Shown here piece by piece: positions 27,308 to 36,122 of a DNA stretch of 64,000 nt. The position numbers were made by a program, and so were the translations under genes. Under the pieces are notes generated by a model, which saw nothing but the letters and a program-made list of their open reading frames with translations, did not search any database and was not told the DNA's origin. The DNA is from Flavobacterium sp. (GTDB lineage: Bacteria; Bacteroidota; Bacteroidia; Flavobacteriales; Flavobacteriaceae), in NCBI RefSeq assembly GCF_013823965.1, contig NZ_PNNA01000032.1:1-64000 (forward strand), read 5' to 3'. The first letter of the stretch is position 1. Each line of letters begins with the position of its first letter.

Positions 27308-28063
27308 ATGCTTACTAAAAGAATTATTCCTTGCCTCGACATAAAAAACGGAAGAACCGTTAAAGGTGTTAATTTCGTGGACTTGCGTGATGCCGGTGAT
27401 CCTGTGGAATTGGCTAAAATCTATTCGGATGAAGGAGCTGATGAATTAGTTTTTCTGGATATTTCGGCAACGGAAGAAAGAAGAAGAACCTTGGTTGATT
27501 TAGTTCGAAAAGTAGCTTCAACGATTAATATTCCGTTTACGGTAGGTGGTGGAATTTCGGCAGTTTCAGACGTAGAAGTATTGCTACAAAACGGAGCTGA
27601 TAAGGTTTCCATTAATTCATCTGCGGTAAAAAAACCACAGTTGATTAACGATTTGGCACAGAAATTCGGAAGCCAATGTGTGGTTGTTGCCATTGATGCC
27701 AAACAAATTGACGGCGAATGGATGGTGCATTTGGTGGGAGGAAAAGTGCCAACCGAAATCAGATTATTTGACTGGGCAAAAGAAGTGGAACAAAGAGGCG
27801 CAGGAGAAATCCTTTTCACTTCAATGAATCACGACGGCACCAAAAATGGTTTTGCCAATGAAGCTTTGGCCAAATTATCCGAAATCGTGAACATCCCGAT
27901 AATTGCTTCTGGCGGAGCTGGAAATATTCAGCATTTTGTTGATACCTTTGTCGAAGGAAAATCCGACGCAGCTTTGGCGGCAAGCGTATTTCATTTCAAG
28001 GAAATTGAAATCAAAACATTGAAAAAAGAATTAAAGAACAATAATATTGAGGTCAGAATTTAA
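27308..28063 (+). CDS. hisF: Imidazole glycerol phosphate synthase subunit HisF
   Basis: Cyclase subunit that combines HisH-derived ammonia with PRFAR to give imidazole glycerol phosphate and AICAR. 251-residue TIM barrel. [19 protein letters not shown] at the N-terminus contains the catalytic aspartate, followed by the FTVGGGIS phosphate loop, the second catalytic aspartate in [12 protein letters not shown] (~176), and IASGGAGN. Length and all signatures are normal. Confidence 0.96.
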   Translation: MLTKRIIPCLDIKNGRTVKGVNFVDLRDAGDPVELAKIYSDEGADELVFLDISATEERRRTLVDLVRKVASTINIPFTVGGGISAVSDVEVLLQNGADKVSINSSAVKKPQLINDLAQKFGSQCVVVAIDAKQIDGEWMVHLVGGKVPTEIRLFDWAKEVEQRGAGEILFTSMNHDGTKNGFANEALAKLSEIVNIPIIASGGAGNIQHFVDTFVEGKSDAALAASVFHFKEIEIKTLKKELKNNNIEVRI

Positions 28064-28066
28064 AAT

Positions 28067-28087
28067 CTGAATTCTAAAATCTAAAAT
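28067..28087 (+). repeat. Short heptad array between hisF and hisIE
   Basis: Three 7-base units, CTGAATT and two copies of CTAAAAT, lie between the hisF stop and the hisIE ATG at 28091. They follow the CT-first rule of the other arrays. Confidence 0.65.
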
Positions 28088-28090
28088 AAA

Positions 28091-28687
28091 ATGAATATAG
28101 ATATCAAAAGCGCACACGGATTAATTCCGGCCATTATTCAGGATTCAGAAACTAAAAACGTCCTGATGTTGGGCTATATGAACGAAGAATCGCTTCAAAA
28201 AACAATTGAAACACAAAAAGTGACTTTTTTCAGCCGTTCCAAACAAAGACTTTGGACAAAAGGGGAAGAAAGCGGCAACTTTTTAGAACTGGTAGATATC
28301 AAAAATGATTGCGACGGAGACACGCTTTTGATTCAGGCAAAACCGGTGGGACAAACTTGTCATACAGGTGCGGATACTTGCTGGCAAGAACCTAACAACC
28401 AGAATTTTGGATTTATTTCAGATTTGGAAGAAACTATCAAAACACGCAGAGAAAATGCCGATTCCCAAAAAAGTTATGTAGCTTTATTATTCGAAAAAGG
28501 AATCAATAAAATTGCCCAAAAAGTAGGCGAAGAAGCCGTAGAAGTGGTAATTGAAGCCAAAGACAACAACGATCATTTGTTTTTGGAAGAAAGTGCTGAT
28601 TTGCTTTTCCATTATTTGATTCTTTTGCAAGCCAAAGGTTTTGAGTTGAACGATGTTGTGAATGTCTTGAAAGCGCGTCAGAAATAA
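28091..28687 (+). CDS. hisIE: Bifunctional phosphoribosyl-AMP cyclohydrolase / phosphoribosyl-ATP pyrophosphatase
   Basis: 198-residue fusion catalysing steps 2 and 3. Residues ~1-105 are the zinc-dependent cyclohydrolase (MLGYMNEESL, FFSRSKQRLWTKGEESGN, DCDGDTLL, and TCHTGADTCW with zinc cysteines). Residues ~112-198 are the pyrophosphohydrolase (INKIAQKVGEEAVEVVIEAK with the acidic magnesium-binding helix). It closes the operon, which then holds every enzyme of the pathway from PRPP to histidine. A terminator follows. Confidence 0.96.
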   Translation: MNIDIKSAHGLIPAIIQDSETKNVLMLGYMNEESLQKTIETQKVTFFSRSKQRLWTKGEESGNFLELVDIKNDCDGDTLLIQAKPVGQTCHTGADTCWQEPNNQNFGFISDLEETIKTRRENADSQKSYVALLFEKGINKIAQKVGEEAVEVVIEAKDNNDHLFLEESADLLFHYLILLQAKGFELNDVVNVLKARQK

Positions 28688-28711
28688 AATTCAAATTCAA
28701 TTTTACACAAT

Positions 28712-28748
28712 AAACCCGACAGTTGCAAAAACCTGTCGGGTTTCTCTT
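28712..28748 (+). terminator. Terminator of the his operon
   Basis: An 11-bp stem (28712-28722 with 28733-28743) with a 10-nt loop, followed by a T/C-rich tract. Its arm CCCGACAG/CTGTCGGG is the third variant of the palindrome family found at hisC/hisB and hisA/hisF. Confidence 0.85.
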
Positions 28749-28800
28749 TTATATCCAACAGCATTAGACTATATTTACTATATATTTTTAAATTTGAATA

Positions 28801-30231
28801 ATGAAAACAAATACAATTAAAAATCTCGATAAATTTGTTGGAACCATTTTGATTCCAGTCTTCGAAACCTATTCAAAAAGTTTGGTTCCCATAGAATTCC
28901 ACGGAGTTTCGGTTCATTCGAAAGTGTTTTACGGAAAAAAAGACACTCATTATTTGGTCGAAAAATACGATTGCACCCATATTTTCATTGGGTTGGGAAA
29001 AGACGTCGATTATAAATCCTTGAAAACCATTTTTCGAAGAATTTCCTCTAACCAGAAAGAATCATTCAGTTCGAACGTGGCTTTGGTTTTACCGGAACAA
29101 TTCACTGGAGAACAAGTGGAAGCGACTATTTCAGGTCTGTATTTGGGCACTTATGATTTGGGACATTTCAAGAAAACAGAAAAACATCCTTTCTTGAACG
29201 AAGGTTTTGAATTGTCGTTATTGTCCAAAAAAGATTTTTCAGAAACTGTTTCCAAAGCCTTAAAAATTACGCAAGCCCAACTGGAAACGCTGCGTTTGGT
29301 CGATTTGCCACCCAACAAAATCACGCCAAAATATTTGTCCAATTGGGCAAACGAAGCAGGGAAAAAATTCGGTTTCGATGTGGAAGTCTTGGGTTTTGAA
29401 GCTGCTAAAATTGCAGGTTTGGGTGCTTTTTTATCCGTTGGAAAAGGGAGTGAAAACGAACCACAATTTGTCATCATGAATTACGTTTCTGAAGATGCAA
29501 ATGACAAAACTAAACACGTTGGCTTGGTGGGAAAAGGCATTACTTTCGATACCGGCGGATTGAATATCAAGACTTCGGGAATGTTGCACATGAAATGTGA
29601 CATGGCTGGTGGAGCTGCCATTTTTGGGGCGATGCAATTAATTGCCGCTTTGAAATTACCCGTGAAAGTGACCGCAATTGTGCCTTGTGCCGAGAATTCC
29701 GTGGACGCCAAATCATTTGCCCCGAGCGACGTGATTCATTCGTATAACGGAACTTCTATTGAAATAATTGACACCGATGCCGAAGGCCGATTGATTTTGG
29801 CTGATGGTTTGTCCTATTTAATCAAGAATTTCAAACCCGAATATATTATTGACGTCGCCACTTTGACGGGAAGCAGCGTGGGAACTTTTGGTTACGAATG
29901 TGCGGCCTTGTTTACCAACAATGACTCTGTTTCGAAGAAATTGCAAGAATATGGCGATGCAGTTGGCGAACGGTTATGGCCATTGCCGCTTTGGGATTGC
30001 TACAAATCCGACATAGAAAGCGACATTGCTGATGTCAAAAATTACAGCGGAAAACCCGTTGCCGGAGCCATAAGTGCCGCCAAGTTTTTGGAATATTTTA
30101 CCGAAAACCACAAAGCTTGGGCGCATCTAGATATTGCCGGAGTGGCTTTTGTCGATGACGAATTTGCAAAAAGTAAACATGCTACAGCTTACGGCGTTCA
30201 TTTATTGACTAAATTCATTGAAAATTTATAA
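28801..30231 (+). CDS. M17 family leucyl aminopeptidase
   Basis: A 476-residue cytosolic metalloaminopeptidase. The N-terminal ~160 residues are the variable domain. The catalytic domain carries the metal/lysine segment GKGITFDTGGLNIK (~243-256), the MKCDMAGGAA metal aspartate, and DTDAEGRLILADGLSY (~321-336), where the family consensus is NTDAEGRL, with Asp in the first position here. It releases N-terminal residues from peptides using two divalent ions. Start at 28801 has a TAAATTTG box almost touching it (28789-28796); if that is the promoter, the mRNA would be nearly leaderless. Confidence 0.92.
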   Translation: MKTNTIKNLDKFVGTILIPVFETYSKSLVPIEFHGVSVHSKVFYGKKDTHYLVEKYDCTHIFIGLGKDVDYKSLKTIFRRISSNQKESFSSNVALVLPEQFTGEQVEATISGLYLGTYDLGHFKKTEKHPFLNEGFELSLLSKKDFSETVSKALKITQAQLETLRLVDLPPNKITPKYLSNWANEAGKKFGFDVEVLGFEAAKIAGLGAFLSVGKGSENEPQFVIMNYVSEDANDKTKHVGLVGKGITFDTGGLNIKTSGMLHMKCDMAGGAAIFGAMQLIAALKLPVKVTAIVPCAENSVDAKSFAPSDVIHSYNGTSIEIIDTDAEGRLILADGLSYLIKNFKPEYIIDVATLTGSSVGTFGYECAALFTNNDSVSKKLQEYGDAVGERLWPLPLWDCYKSDIESDIADVKNYSGKPVAGAISAAKFLEYFTENHKAWAHLDIAGVAFVDDEFAKSKHATAYGVHLLTKFIENL

Positions 30232-30234
30232 TTT

Positions 30235-30474
30235 ATGGAAACTGCCAAAACTTTCATCTGTGTTTCTAATTATTTCAAAGGCACTGGTCACTATTTCAGG
30301 GACAAACTGGTGATGCGAATGAAAGCCAAGAGTTGCGGAATTTCGAATCCCAATTTTTGTTCCTTGTTCAACGATCACGACATCAACACTTTTGCCGACA
30401 AGATTTTGCCTCCTTGGGTTTTGAAACCGCGTTCCGAAGCTTCGGCAACGGAAATTATAAAATTGAATGTCTAA
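30235..30474 (+). pseudogene. Remnant of an ATP-grasp gene (internal deletion and truncation)
   Basis: An 79-residue frame whose pieces match a flavobacterial ATP-grasp family of about 400 residues, as recalled. The first ~16 residues (TAKTFICVSNYFKG) correspond to that family's N-terminal strand, but are joined directly to the middle part (YFRDKLVMRMKAK, SLFNDHDIN, PPWVLKPRSEASAT), so over 100 residues are missing between them. The frame then stops where the glycine-rich and catalytic parts should follow. It lies three bases after the aminopeptidase stop and overlaps the start region of the M1 peptidase. It cannot be a working ATP-grasp enzyme. Confidence 0.7.
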
Positions 30475-30505
30475 AGAATTAAAATTTTCATCTAAAATTG
30501 ATTTT

Positions 30506-32158
30506 ATGAATAAATATGTAAGCATTTTTTTTATTGCATTTCTTGTTTCTAATACTGCAAATGCTCAAGGACTTATGGGAAAATCAGAAACGGTTTTCAC
30601 ACATCAGGACACTTTGCGGGGAAGTATTACCAAGGAAAGAGCTTGGTGGGACGTAAAATATTACCATCTAGACATCAAGGTAAATCCTGCCGACAGCACC
30701 ATTTCAGGTTCGAATACCATTCGCTACAAAGTTTTGAATTCCTATAACAGGATGCAAATTGACTTGCAAGAGCCATTGGAAATCAAAAAAGTCACTCAAG
30801 ATGGAAATGAATTAAAATATCAAAGAAACGGCAATGCTTTTTTTATCGATTTGGTTGCGGCACAAAATGAAGGCGAAATAAAAGAACTCCAAGTTTTTTA
30901 TGGAGGCAAACCCAAAATCGCCGTTCGTCCGCCTTGGGATGGAGGAATTACCTGGAGCAAAGATGCCAATGGAAAACCTTTTATTGCTTCAACTTGTCAA
31001 GGATTGGGCGCGAGTGTTTGGTGGCCCAACAAGGATCACATGTATGACGAAGTGGATGATATGCTCATCAGCGTGAATGTCCCCAAGAATTTGACGGATG
31101 TTTCCAATGGTCGTTTGCAAAGTGTAATCGATTTGAAAGATGGAACGAGAACTTTCAATTGGTATGTTTCCAATCCAATTAATAATTATGGCGTAAATAT
31201 AAACATTGGTGATTATGTGACTTTTTCCGAAATTTTCAAGGGTGAAAAAGGCGATTTGGATTGCGATTATTATGTCTTGCGAGGTAATTTGGAAAAAGCC
31301 AAAACCCAATTCCAAGATGTGCCACGAATGTTGAAAGCTTTCGAACATTGGTTTGGCCCTTATCCGTTTTACGAGGACAGCTATAAACTGGTTGAAGCCC
31401 CGTATTTGGGAATGGAACATCAAAGCAGTGTCACTTATGGAAATGGTTTTAAAAACGGTTATCGAGGAACCGATTTGAGTGGAACAGGTTGGGGATTAAA
31501 ATTTGATTTTATCATAATCCATGAATCCGGGCACGAATGGTTTGCCAATAATATTACCTACAAAGACATTGCCGATATGTGGATTCACGAGAGTTTTACG
31601 AACTATTCTGAAAGCCTTTTTGTGGAATATTACCATAGAAAAGAAGCTGGTGCTGAATATGTTAGAGGTACAAGAAAAGGAATAAAAAATGACAAACCCA
31701 TCATTGGACAGTACGATGTAAACATTGAAGGTTCTGGCGATATGTACCCAAAAGGAGGAAATATGTTGCACACGCTGCGCCAAATCTTGAATGATGACGA
31801 AAAATGGAGAACCATTTTACGAGGTTTGAATAGTACTTTTTACCACCAAACCGTTACCACCAAACAAATCGAGGATTATTTAAGCAAAAACGTAGGACTT
31901 GATTTGAATCCGTTTTTCAACCAATATTTGAGAGATGTTAGAATCCCGACTTTCGAATATAAAGTTCAAGGAAACAAGCTCGAGTATCGCTGGACGAATT
32001 GTGTTCCCGATTTCAATATGCCAGTAAAAGTAACTTTGAACGGAAAAGAACAATGGCTGAAACCAAATGTGGAATGGACAATTTTGCCGCAAACTGCAAA
32101 AGTTTCGAAACTGGAAGTGGACAAGGATTTTTATGTGAATGTGGAGAAGATTAAATAA
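30506..32158 (+). CDS. Secreted M1 family metallopeptidase
   Basis: A zinc aminopeptidase-like protein. The ATG at 30506 is chosen since it opens a normal signal peptide (MNKYVSIFFIAFLVSNTANA); the upstream ATG at 30467 would place 13 charged residues before it. The zinc site is HESGHEWFAN with the third ligand in HESFTNYSE 18 residues later, and MEHQSS stands where the GAMEN substrate motif is expected. The mature enzyme (~530 residues) is probably periplasmic or surface-exposed. There is no T9SS tail. Acts on N-terminal residues of peptides; specificity unknown. Confidence 0.92.
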   Translation: MNKYVSIFFIAFLVSNTANAQGLMGKSETVFTHQDTLRGSITKERAWWDVKYYHLDIKVNPADSTISGSNTIRYKVLNSYNRMQIDLQEPLEIKKVTQDGNELKYQRNGNAFFIDLVAAQNEGEIKELQVFYGGKPKIAVRPPWDGGITWSKDANGKPFIASTCQGLGASVWWPNKDHMYDEVDDMLISVNVPKNLTDVSNGRLQSVIDLKDGTRTFNWYVSNPINNYGVNINIGDYVTFSEIFKGEKGDLDCDYYVLRGNLEKAKTQFQDVPRMLKAFEHWFGPYPFYEDSYKLVEAPYLGMEHQSSVTYGNGFKNGYRGTDLSGTGWGLKFDFIIIHESGHEWFANNITYKDIADMWIHESFTNYSESLFVEYYHRKEAGAEYVRGTRKGIKNDKPIIGQYDVNIEGSGDMYPKGGNMLHTLRQILNDDEKWRTILRGLNSTFYHQTVTTKQIEDYLSKNVGLDLNPFFNQYLRDVRIPTFEYKVQGNKLEYRWTNCVPDFNMPVKVTLNGKEQWLKPNVEWTILPQTAKVSKLEVDKDFYVNVEKIK

Positions 32159-32183
32159 TTGAAGCAAGATTTTAAAAGATTCT

Positions 32184-32377
32184 TTAAGCTCTTTCAAACA
32201 ACGCCAAAGTTCCGCCAACCCAATCCTTGTCTTTATTGAATTTTACGCCAATCATTTCGTTTCGAAATATTCTTGTGTTGAAATGTCATTAATAAATGGC
32301 GTCAAATCTTTTAAAAAAGGATAATGGTTCTTGAATTTTTCGTATAAATTAATTTGGTAATTGTACAAATGAAACAT
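32184..32377 (-). pseudogene. Frameshifted short coding remnant, unidentified
   Basis: The 32159-32467 gap has no intact gene. On the minus strand an ATG at 32377 opens 41 codons with a protein-like composition, ending in TGA at 32252-32254. The last base pair group forms ATGA, and a second frame from 32255 continues with MIGVKFNKDKDWVGGTLALF and stops at 32184. Read together they look like the C-terminal part of one protein broken by a one-base shift. The family was not recognised. Two overlapping tiny genes or a sequencing error are alternatives. Confidence 0.45.
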
Positions 32378-32467
32378 CCTTCTTTTTGACAATTATAATA
32401 AAAACAATCAAGTAAAAACATTAATAATTTAGAAAACCAATTTTTTAATAAAAAATAATGTCAATAA

Positions 32468-32869
32468 TTAATCGGTATTGTTTTCAAATAATTGTACTTG
32501 ATTTTTCAACCTTTCGATGAGCATTCCCATCATTCTTTTGTTGAGTCCGGAAGAGTTTTTTATGTATTGTGCGTATTCATCAGTGGTAAATAATCCGATA
32601 ATCATTCCCTTGAGGGCATTTCTATATTTGATGTCTTTTTGAAGGGCAGTTTCTATTATTGTCATTTTTTTTTCGATGGAAAAAGTGCTGAAATCAATTT
32701 TGTTTTTTGCGACATAATTAGCGAAAGAAGCAACAAACAAATCATTTTGCAATTTCAAAATAGGACGAAGGACTTCGTTTTGGAATACTTCATCCGATGA
32801 AGATTGATTGGTTACCGTGCCAATGGTTTGTCCTCGAAATTCCTTCAAAAATACATCTCTTTGATCCAT
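32468..32869 (-). CDS. Conserved flavobacterial protein of unknown function
   Basis: A 133-residue soluble, helix-rich protein. No catalytic motif recognised. Recognisable blocks are FLKEFRGQTIGTVTNQSS at the N-terminus, FQNEVLRPILKLQNDLF and MIGLFTTDEYAQYIKNSS; the second half is charged and probably coiled. Related proteins in flavobacteria are sometimes labelled glyoxalase, which the sequence does not support (no metal-ligand pattern seen). It is divergent from the thioesterase gene and transcribed alone. Confidence 0.75.
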   Translation of the reverse strand: MDQRDVFLKEFRGQTIGTVTNQSSSDEVFQNEVLRPILKLQNDLFVASFANYVAKNKIDFSTFSIEKKMTIIETALQKDIKYRNALKGMIIGLFTTDEYAQYIKNSSGLNKRMMGMLIERLKNQVQLFENNTD

Positions 32870-32937
32870 CTTTTTTCTTTAAAAATAAAAAAAATTGTAA
32901 TAAGAATACCTTAATTTCGCATTTATAAAAAAACAAT

Positions 32938-33327
32938 ATGAGATTTCACACTAGAAAATGGGTAAAACCAGAAGATTTGAATCCAAATGGAACTTTATTT
33001 GGCGGGAAATTATTAGCTTGGATTGACGAAGAATTGGCTTTGTACACCATTATCCAATTGGAAAATACTAGAATAGTGACCAAACACATGTCCGAAATAA
33101 ATTTCAGAAGCTCTGCTAGACAAGGCGATATTATAGAAATAGGAATTGATGTCGTGAAATTTGGAATTACTTCGCTGACATTGAAATGTGAAGCTCGAAA
33201 TATGATGACACGCGAAACCATCATAACCATTGACCACACCACAATGGTAAACCTGGGAGCTGACGGAAAACCGAAAGCCCACGGAAAAACGGAAATAGAA
33301 TTCGTGAAAGACCGTTTACAGGAATAA
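32938..33327 (+). CDS. Acyl-CoA thioesterase (hotdog fold)
   Basis: A 129-residue single hotdog domain of the YciA/acyl-CoA hydrolase type, which cleaves acyl-CoA to free acid and CoA in the cytosol. The N-terminal part LNPNGTLFGGKLLAWIDE contains the conserved Asn-Gly-x-x-x-Gly-Gly and the catalytic aspartate (D30 region); later strands carry INFRSSARQGDIIEIG and the DHTTMVNL edge strand. The length is typical for the single-domain bacterial form. Substrate chain length cannot be read. Confidence 0.88.
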   Translation: MRFHTRKWVKPEDLNPNGTLFGGKLLAWIDEELALYTIIQLENTRIVTKHMSEINFRSSARQGDIIEIGIDVVKFGITSLTLKCEARNMMTRETIITIDHTTMVNLGADGKPKAHGKTEIEFVKDRLQE

Positions 33328-33401
33328 AATAACCGAAAATTCGCGAATTTTGTTTCAATAGTTTGAAATAGAATTGGCGAATTTGCGGTAGAAAATAGTT
33401 T

Positions 33402-33695
33402 TTATTTACTTACGGGAAGTTGCAAATATTTTCTTTCCACAAAAAATGTGGCAAGAGGCAGGAGTGAAGCAATCAGTACAATGGAAAGTGTTTTGAAACT
33501 CCATTTTTGTGATTTCATTATAAAAAGAGCCAAGGCAACATATCCTATAAAAAGTATTCCATGAGTCATTCCTATGGGATACAAAAAAGATTTATATAGC
33601 GCTAAATTCGTAGGTTTGACTAAAAGCATGTTGGCAAATAAAACCAAGTAAGAAATTCCTTCCAGGATGGCGATGTTTTTAAAAATTTTAACCAT
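33402..33695 (-). CDS. DUF3817 small membrane protein
   Basis: A 97-residue inner-membrane protein with three helices (about 8-26, 42-62 and 68-88). The pattern NIAILEGISYLVLF...YPIGMTHGILFIGYVALA, with glycine and histidine at the start of helix 2, matches the DUF3817 family. No function is established. It stands alone between a thioesterase gene and a divergent gene. Confidence 0.85.
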   Translation of the reverse strand: MVKIFKNIAILEGISYLVLFANMLLVKPTNLALYKSFLYPIGMTHGILFIGYVALALFIMKSQKWSFKTLSIVLIASLLPLATFFVERKYLQLPVSK

Positions 33696-33780
33696 TAAAA
33701 ATAGTGTTTTTTGAATTATAAAAATGCAAAACTAACGATTAACATTGATTCTTTTTCCTAATAGATTCTTAAAACTAGTT

Positions 33781-33788
33781 TACTTTTG
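33781..33788 (+). promoter_or_regulatory. -7 element of the DUF6155-like gene
   Basis: TACTTTTG matches TAnnTTTG, 20 bases before the start at 33808. Confidence 0.6.
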
Positions 33789-33807
33789 TACTTACTAAAC
33801 TTTCACG

Positions 33808-34335
33808 ATGAGCAAACGCGATTTAAAAAAATACCTGGCCGAATTAAATAAACAACAACTCGAAGAGCAAGTTCTTGAATTATATGAAAAATTCAGCACA
33901 GTCAAGACATATTATGATTTTGTTTTTAATCCCAAAGAAGATGCGTTACTGAAAGAATGCAAGATCAAAATTTCGAATGAATATTTTCCTCAAAAAACCT
34001 CGGGAAAACCAAGAAGACCCAAGATGCGACGTTCCGTTGCCCAAAAATACATCAAACATTTCATCCTTTTGGGAGTAGATCCCTTTATAATTGGCGATGT
34101 CATGCTTTATTCCATAGAAATTGCCCAAACATTCTCGGCGGAACGACTTGTAAAACCAGATTTGTTTTTTAAAAGTATGCTGAACTCCTTTGAGCAAGCT
34201 GTTAAGTTCATGATTTCAAATGGAATATTGGAAGAATTCAAAACCAGAATACTAGCCATAAGCAATGAATCGATGCAACAAAACTGGTACAACAAAGAGG
34301 AATTTGGCGCTATTGTGGACCGTTTCGAATACTAA
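33808..34335 (+). CDS. DUF6155-like conserved protein
   Basis: A 175-residue soluble protein, helical, without signal peptide. The start MSKRDLKKYLAELNKQQLEEQV and the block FNPKEDALLKECKIKI are typical of a flavobacterial family recalled as DUF6155. A basic segment (GKPRRPKMRRSVAQKYIKHF, ~66-85) could contact nucleic acid, which is inference. It has its own promoter and lies upstream of a helicase gene with a separate promoter. Confidence 0.75.
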   Translation: MSKRDLKKYLAELNKQQLEEQVLELYEKFSTVKTYYDFVFNPKEDALLKECKIKISNEYFPQKTSGKPRRPKMRRSVAQKYIKHFILLGVDPFIIGDVMLYSIEIAQTFSAERLVKPDLFFKSMLNSFEQAVKFMISNGILEEFKTRILAISNESMQQNWYNKEEFGAIVDRFEY

Positions 34336-34415
34336 AATAAAGCTCATAAACGTTTTTATTTAATGACTTCTTTTTATTTATAACATAATTTGGTGCAATA
34401 ACTGTTTTTTAGGTG

Positions 34416-34423
34416 TATTTTTG
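34416..34423 (+). promoter_or_regulatory. -7 element of the SF2 helicase gene
   Basis: TATTTTTG matches TAnnTTTG, 20 bases before the start at 34444. Confidence 0.6.
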
Positions 34424-34443
34424 CAAAAATCCAACAAAAAGCA

Positions 34444-35982
34444 ATGTCTCAAAACACTCTAGAAACAGAAATAGAAGATAAAAAAGAACTTTATTCCTAT
34501 CAAAAAGGAGATATAGAAACCATTTTTGAACGGCTGGACAATGCCCCAAGCAACCATCATTTATTGTATCAATTGCCTACTGGTGGAGGAAAAACAGTCG
34601 TGTTTTCAGAAATTGTTCGACAATATTTATCCAAACATGACATGAAAGTGGTCGTATTGACTCACCGAATCGAGTTATGCAAGCAAACTTCAAAAATGTT
34701 GAAAGGTTTTGGAGTAAAAAACAAAATCATTAACAGCAAAGTAAAAGAACTACCGGACCAAAACGATTATTCCTGTTTTGTGGCTATGGTCGAAACCTTG
34801 AAAAATCGTATCAATGACGAGAAATTGCATCTCGATAACATTGGTTTGGTAATTATAGACGAGGCCCATTACAATTCCTTCCGAAAATTATTGAGTTCCT
34901 TCAAAAATGCGTTCATTTTGGGTGTTACTGCAACTCCTTTGAGTTCGAACATCAAGTTGCCAATGCACGAAAATTATGATGAATTGATTGTAGGTGACAC
35001 CATAAGTTCCTTGATAGACAACGGATTTTTGGCAAAAGCAGTCACTTATAGCTATGATGTGGGATTGACCTCATTAAAAGTTGGTATAAATGGCGATTAT
35101 ACCGTAAAATCTTCCGATGATTTATATACCAATATGGCAATGCAGGAAAAATTATTGCATGCTTATACCGAGAAATCTTTGGGCAAAAAAACCTTGATTT
35201 TCAATAATGGTATCAACACTTCTTTATACGTTTACGAAACGTTCAGGGAAGCTGGATATGTAATTCGACATCTCGACAACACCAGTAGCACAGAGGAACG
35301 TAAAGATATTTTGCATTGGTTCAAACACACGCCGGACGCCATTTTGACCTCGGTTGGCATCTTGACCACCGGTTTTGATGAACCCACCGTGGAAACCATC
35401 ATCTTGAATCGAGCTACAAAATCCCTGACTTTATACTTTCAAATGATTGGTCGTGGTTCTAGAAAATTGCCCGGTAAAGACGAATTTACGGTTATCGATT
35501 TAGGAAATAATGCCGCCCGTTTCGGGTTGTGGAGCGACCCAGTAAATTGGCAACACATCTTCAAATCGCCTGAATTTTATTTGGAAAACCTGCGTGACGA
35601 TACCGAGATTGAACTGTATTTCAAATACACGATGCCTCCAGAATTGCGGGCTAAATTTGCCAAAACCGAAGTCGTGACTTTTGATGTAGACGAAGAACAT
35701 AAGCTCGCCATTGCCCAAAATTTGCGTTCCAAGATAGTTTTGGACAAATCATTGGAACAACACGCCGCAATGTGCGTGGACAATACCGAAGAATTGCGCG
35801 ATGCAAAAGCACTATTCAAGGAACTGGACCCAGATATTGAATGTCGATTGAAACGATACGCAAAATGTTTGAGTCAATGCAGCAAGAATTATCGCGAATG
35901 GCTGGTGGACGATTACAAACAAAAATTACTGTTGCTGATCGGGAAAAAATACCGTGAAAAAGTGATGAACGAAGCAGATTAA
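34444..35982 (+). CDS. DEAD/DEAH-box (ResIII-type) SF2 helicase
   Basis: A 512-residue superfamily 2 helicase or translocase. Motif I PTGGGKTVVF (~46-55), Ia VLTHRIELC, motif II DEAH in VIIDEAHYNS (~140-145), motif III GVTATP (~160), and the C-terminal RecA domain with TSVGILTTGFDEP and motif VI QMIGRGSRKLP (~337-347). The final ~120 residues have no known domain but contain scattered cysteines (CVDNTEELR, CRLKRYAKCLSQCSK). No nuclease or methylase neighbours are present, so it is not part of a restriction system here. Likely a DNA or RNA remodelling enzyme. Confidence 0.88.
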   Translation: MSQNTLETEIEDKKELYSYQKGDIETIFERLDNAPSNHHLLYQLPTGGGKTVVFSEIVRQYLSKHDMKVVVLTHRIELCKQTSKMLKGFGVKNKIINSKVKELPDQNDYSCFVAMVETLKNRINDEKLHLDNIGLVIIDEAHYNSFRKLLSSFKNAFILGVTATPLSSNIKLPMHENYDELIVGDTISSLIDNGFLAKAVTYSYDVGLTSLKVGINGDYTVKSSDDLYTNMAMQEKLLHAYTEKSLGKKTLIFNNGINTSLYVYETFREAGYVIRHLDNTSSTEERKDILHWFKHTPDAILTSVGILTTGFDEPTVETIILNRATKSLTLYFQMIGRGSRKLPGKDEFTVIDLGNNAARFGLWSDPVNWQHIFKSPEFYLENLRDDTEIELYFKYTMPPELRAKFAKTEVVTFDVDEEHKLAIAQNLRSKIVLDKSLEQHAAMCVDNTEELRDAKALFKELDPDIECRLKRYAKCLSQCSKNYREWLVDDYKQKLLLLIGKKYREKVMNEAD

Positions 35983-35988
35983 AAAAAG

Positions 35989-36016
35989 TAGGCAGTGTTC
36001 AGAATTCAGTGTTCAG
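35989..36016 (+). repeat. Heptad array after the SF2 helicase gene
   Basis: Four 7-base units in register: TAGGCAG, TGTTCAG, AATTCAG and TGTTCAG. TGTTCAG is the reverse complement of CTGAACA in the array at 2047. It is followed within 16 bases by the hairpin repeat at 36032. Confidence 0.8.
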
Positions 36017-36031
36017 TTAATACGCGTAAAA

Positions 36032-36077
36032 GTTCCATAGGAACGTATTATGTTGTAGAAACGGATTTTAATCCGTT
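36032..36077 (+). repeat. Two-hairpin element with TTGTAGA core, copy A
   Basis: A small stem GTTCC/GGAAC (36032-36044), eight bases, TTGTAGA at 36053-36059, then a second stem AACGGATT/AATCCGTT (36060-36077). The same order of parts recurs at 53609-53657. Confidence 0.6.
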
Positions 36078-36122
36078 GAATATTAAAAAAACAACAAATT
36101 TATAAATCATTAAATTCAAAAA

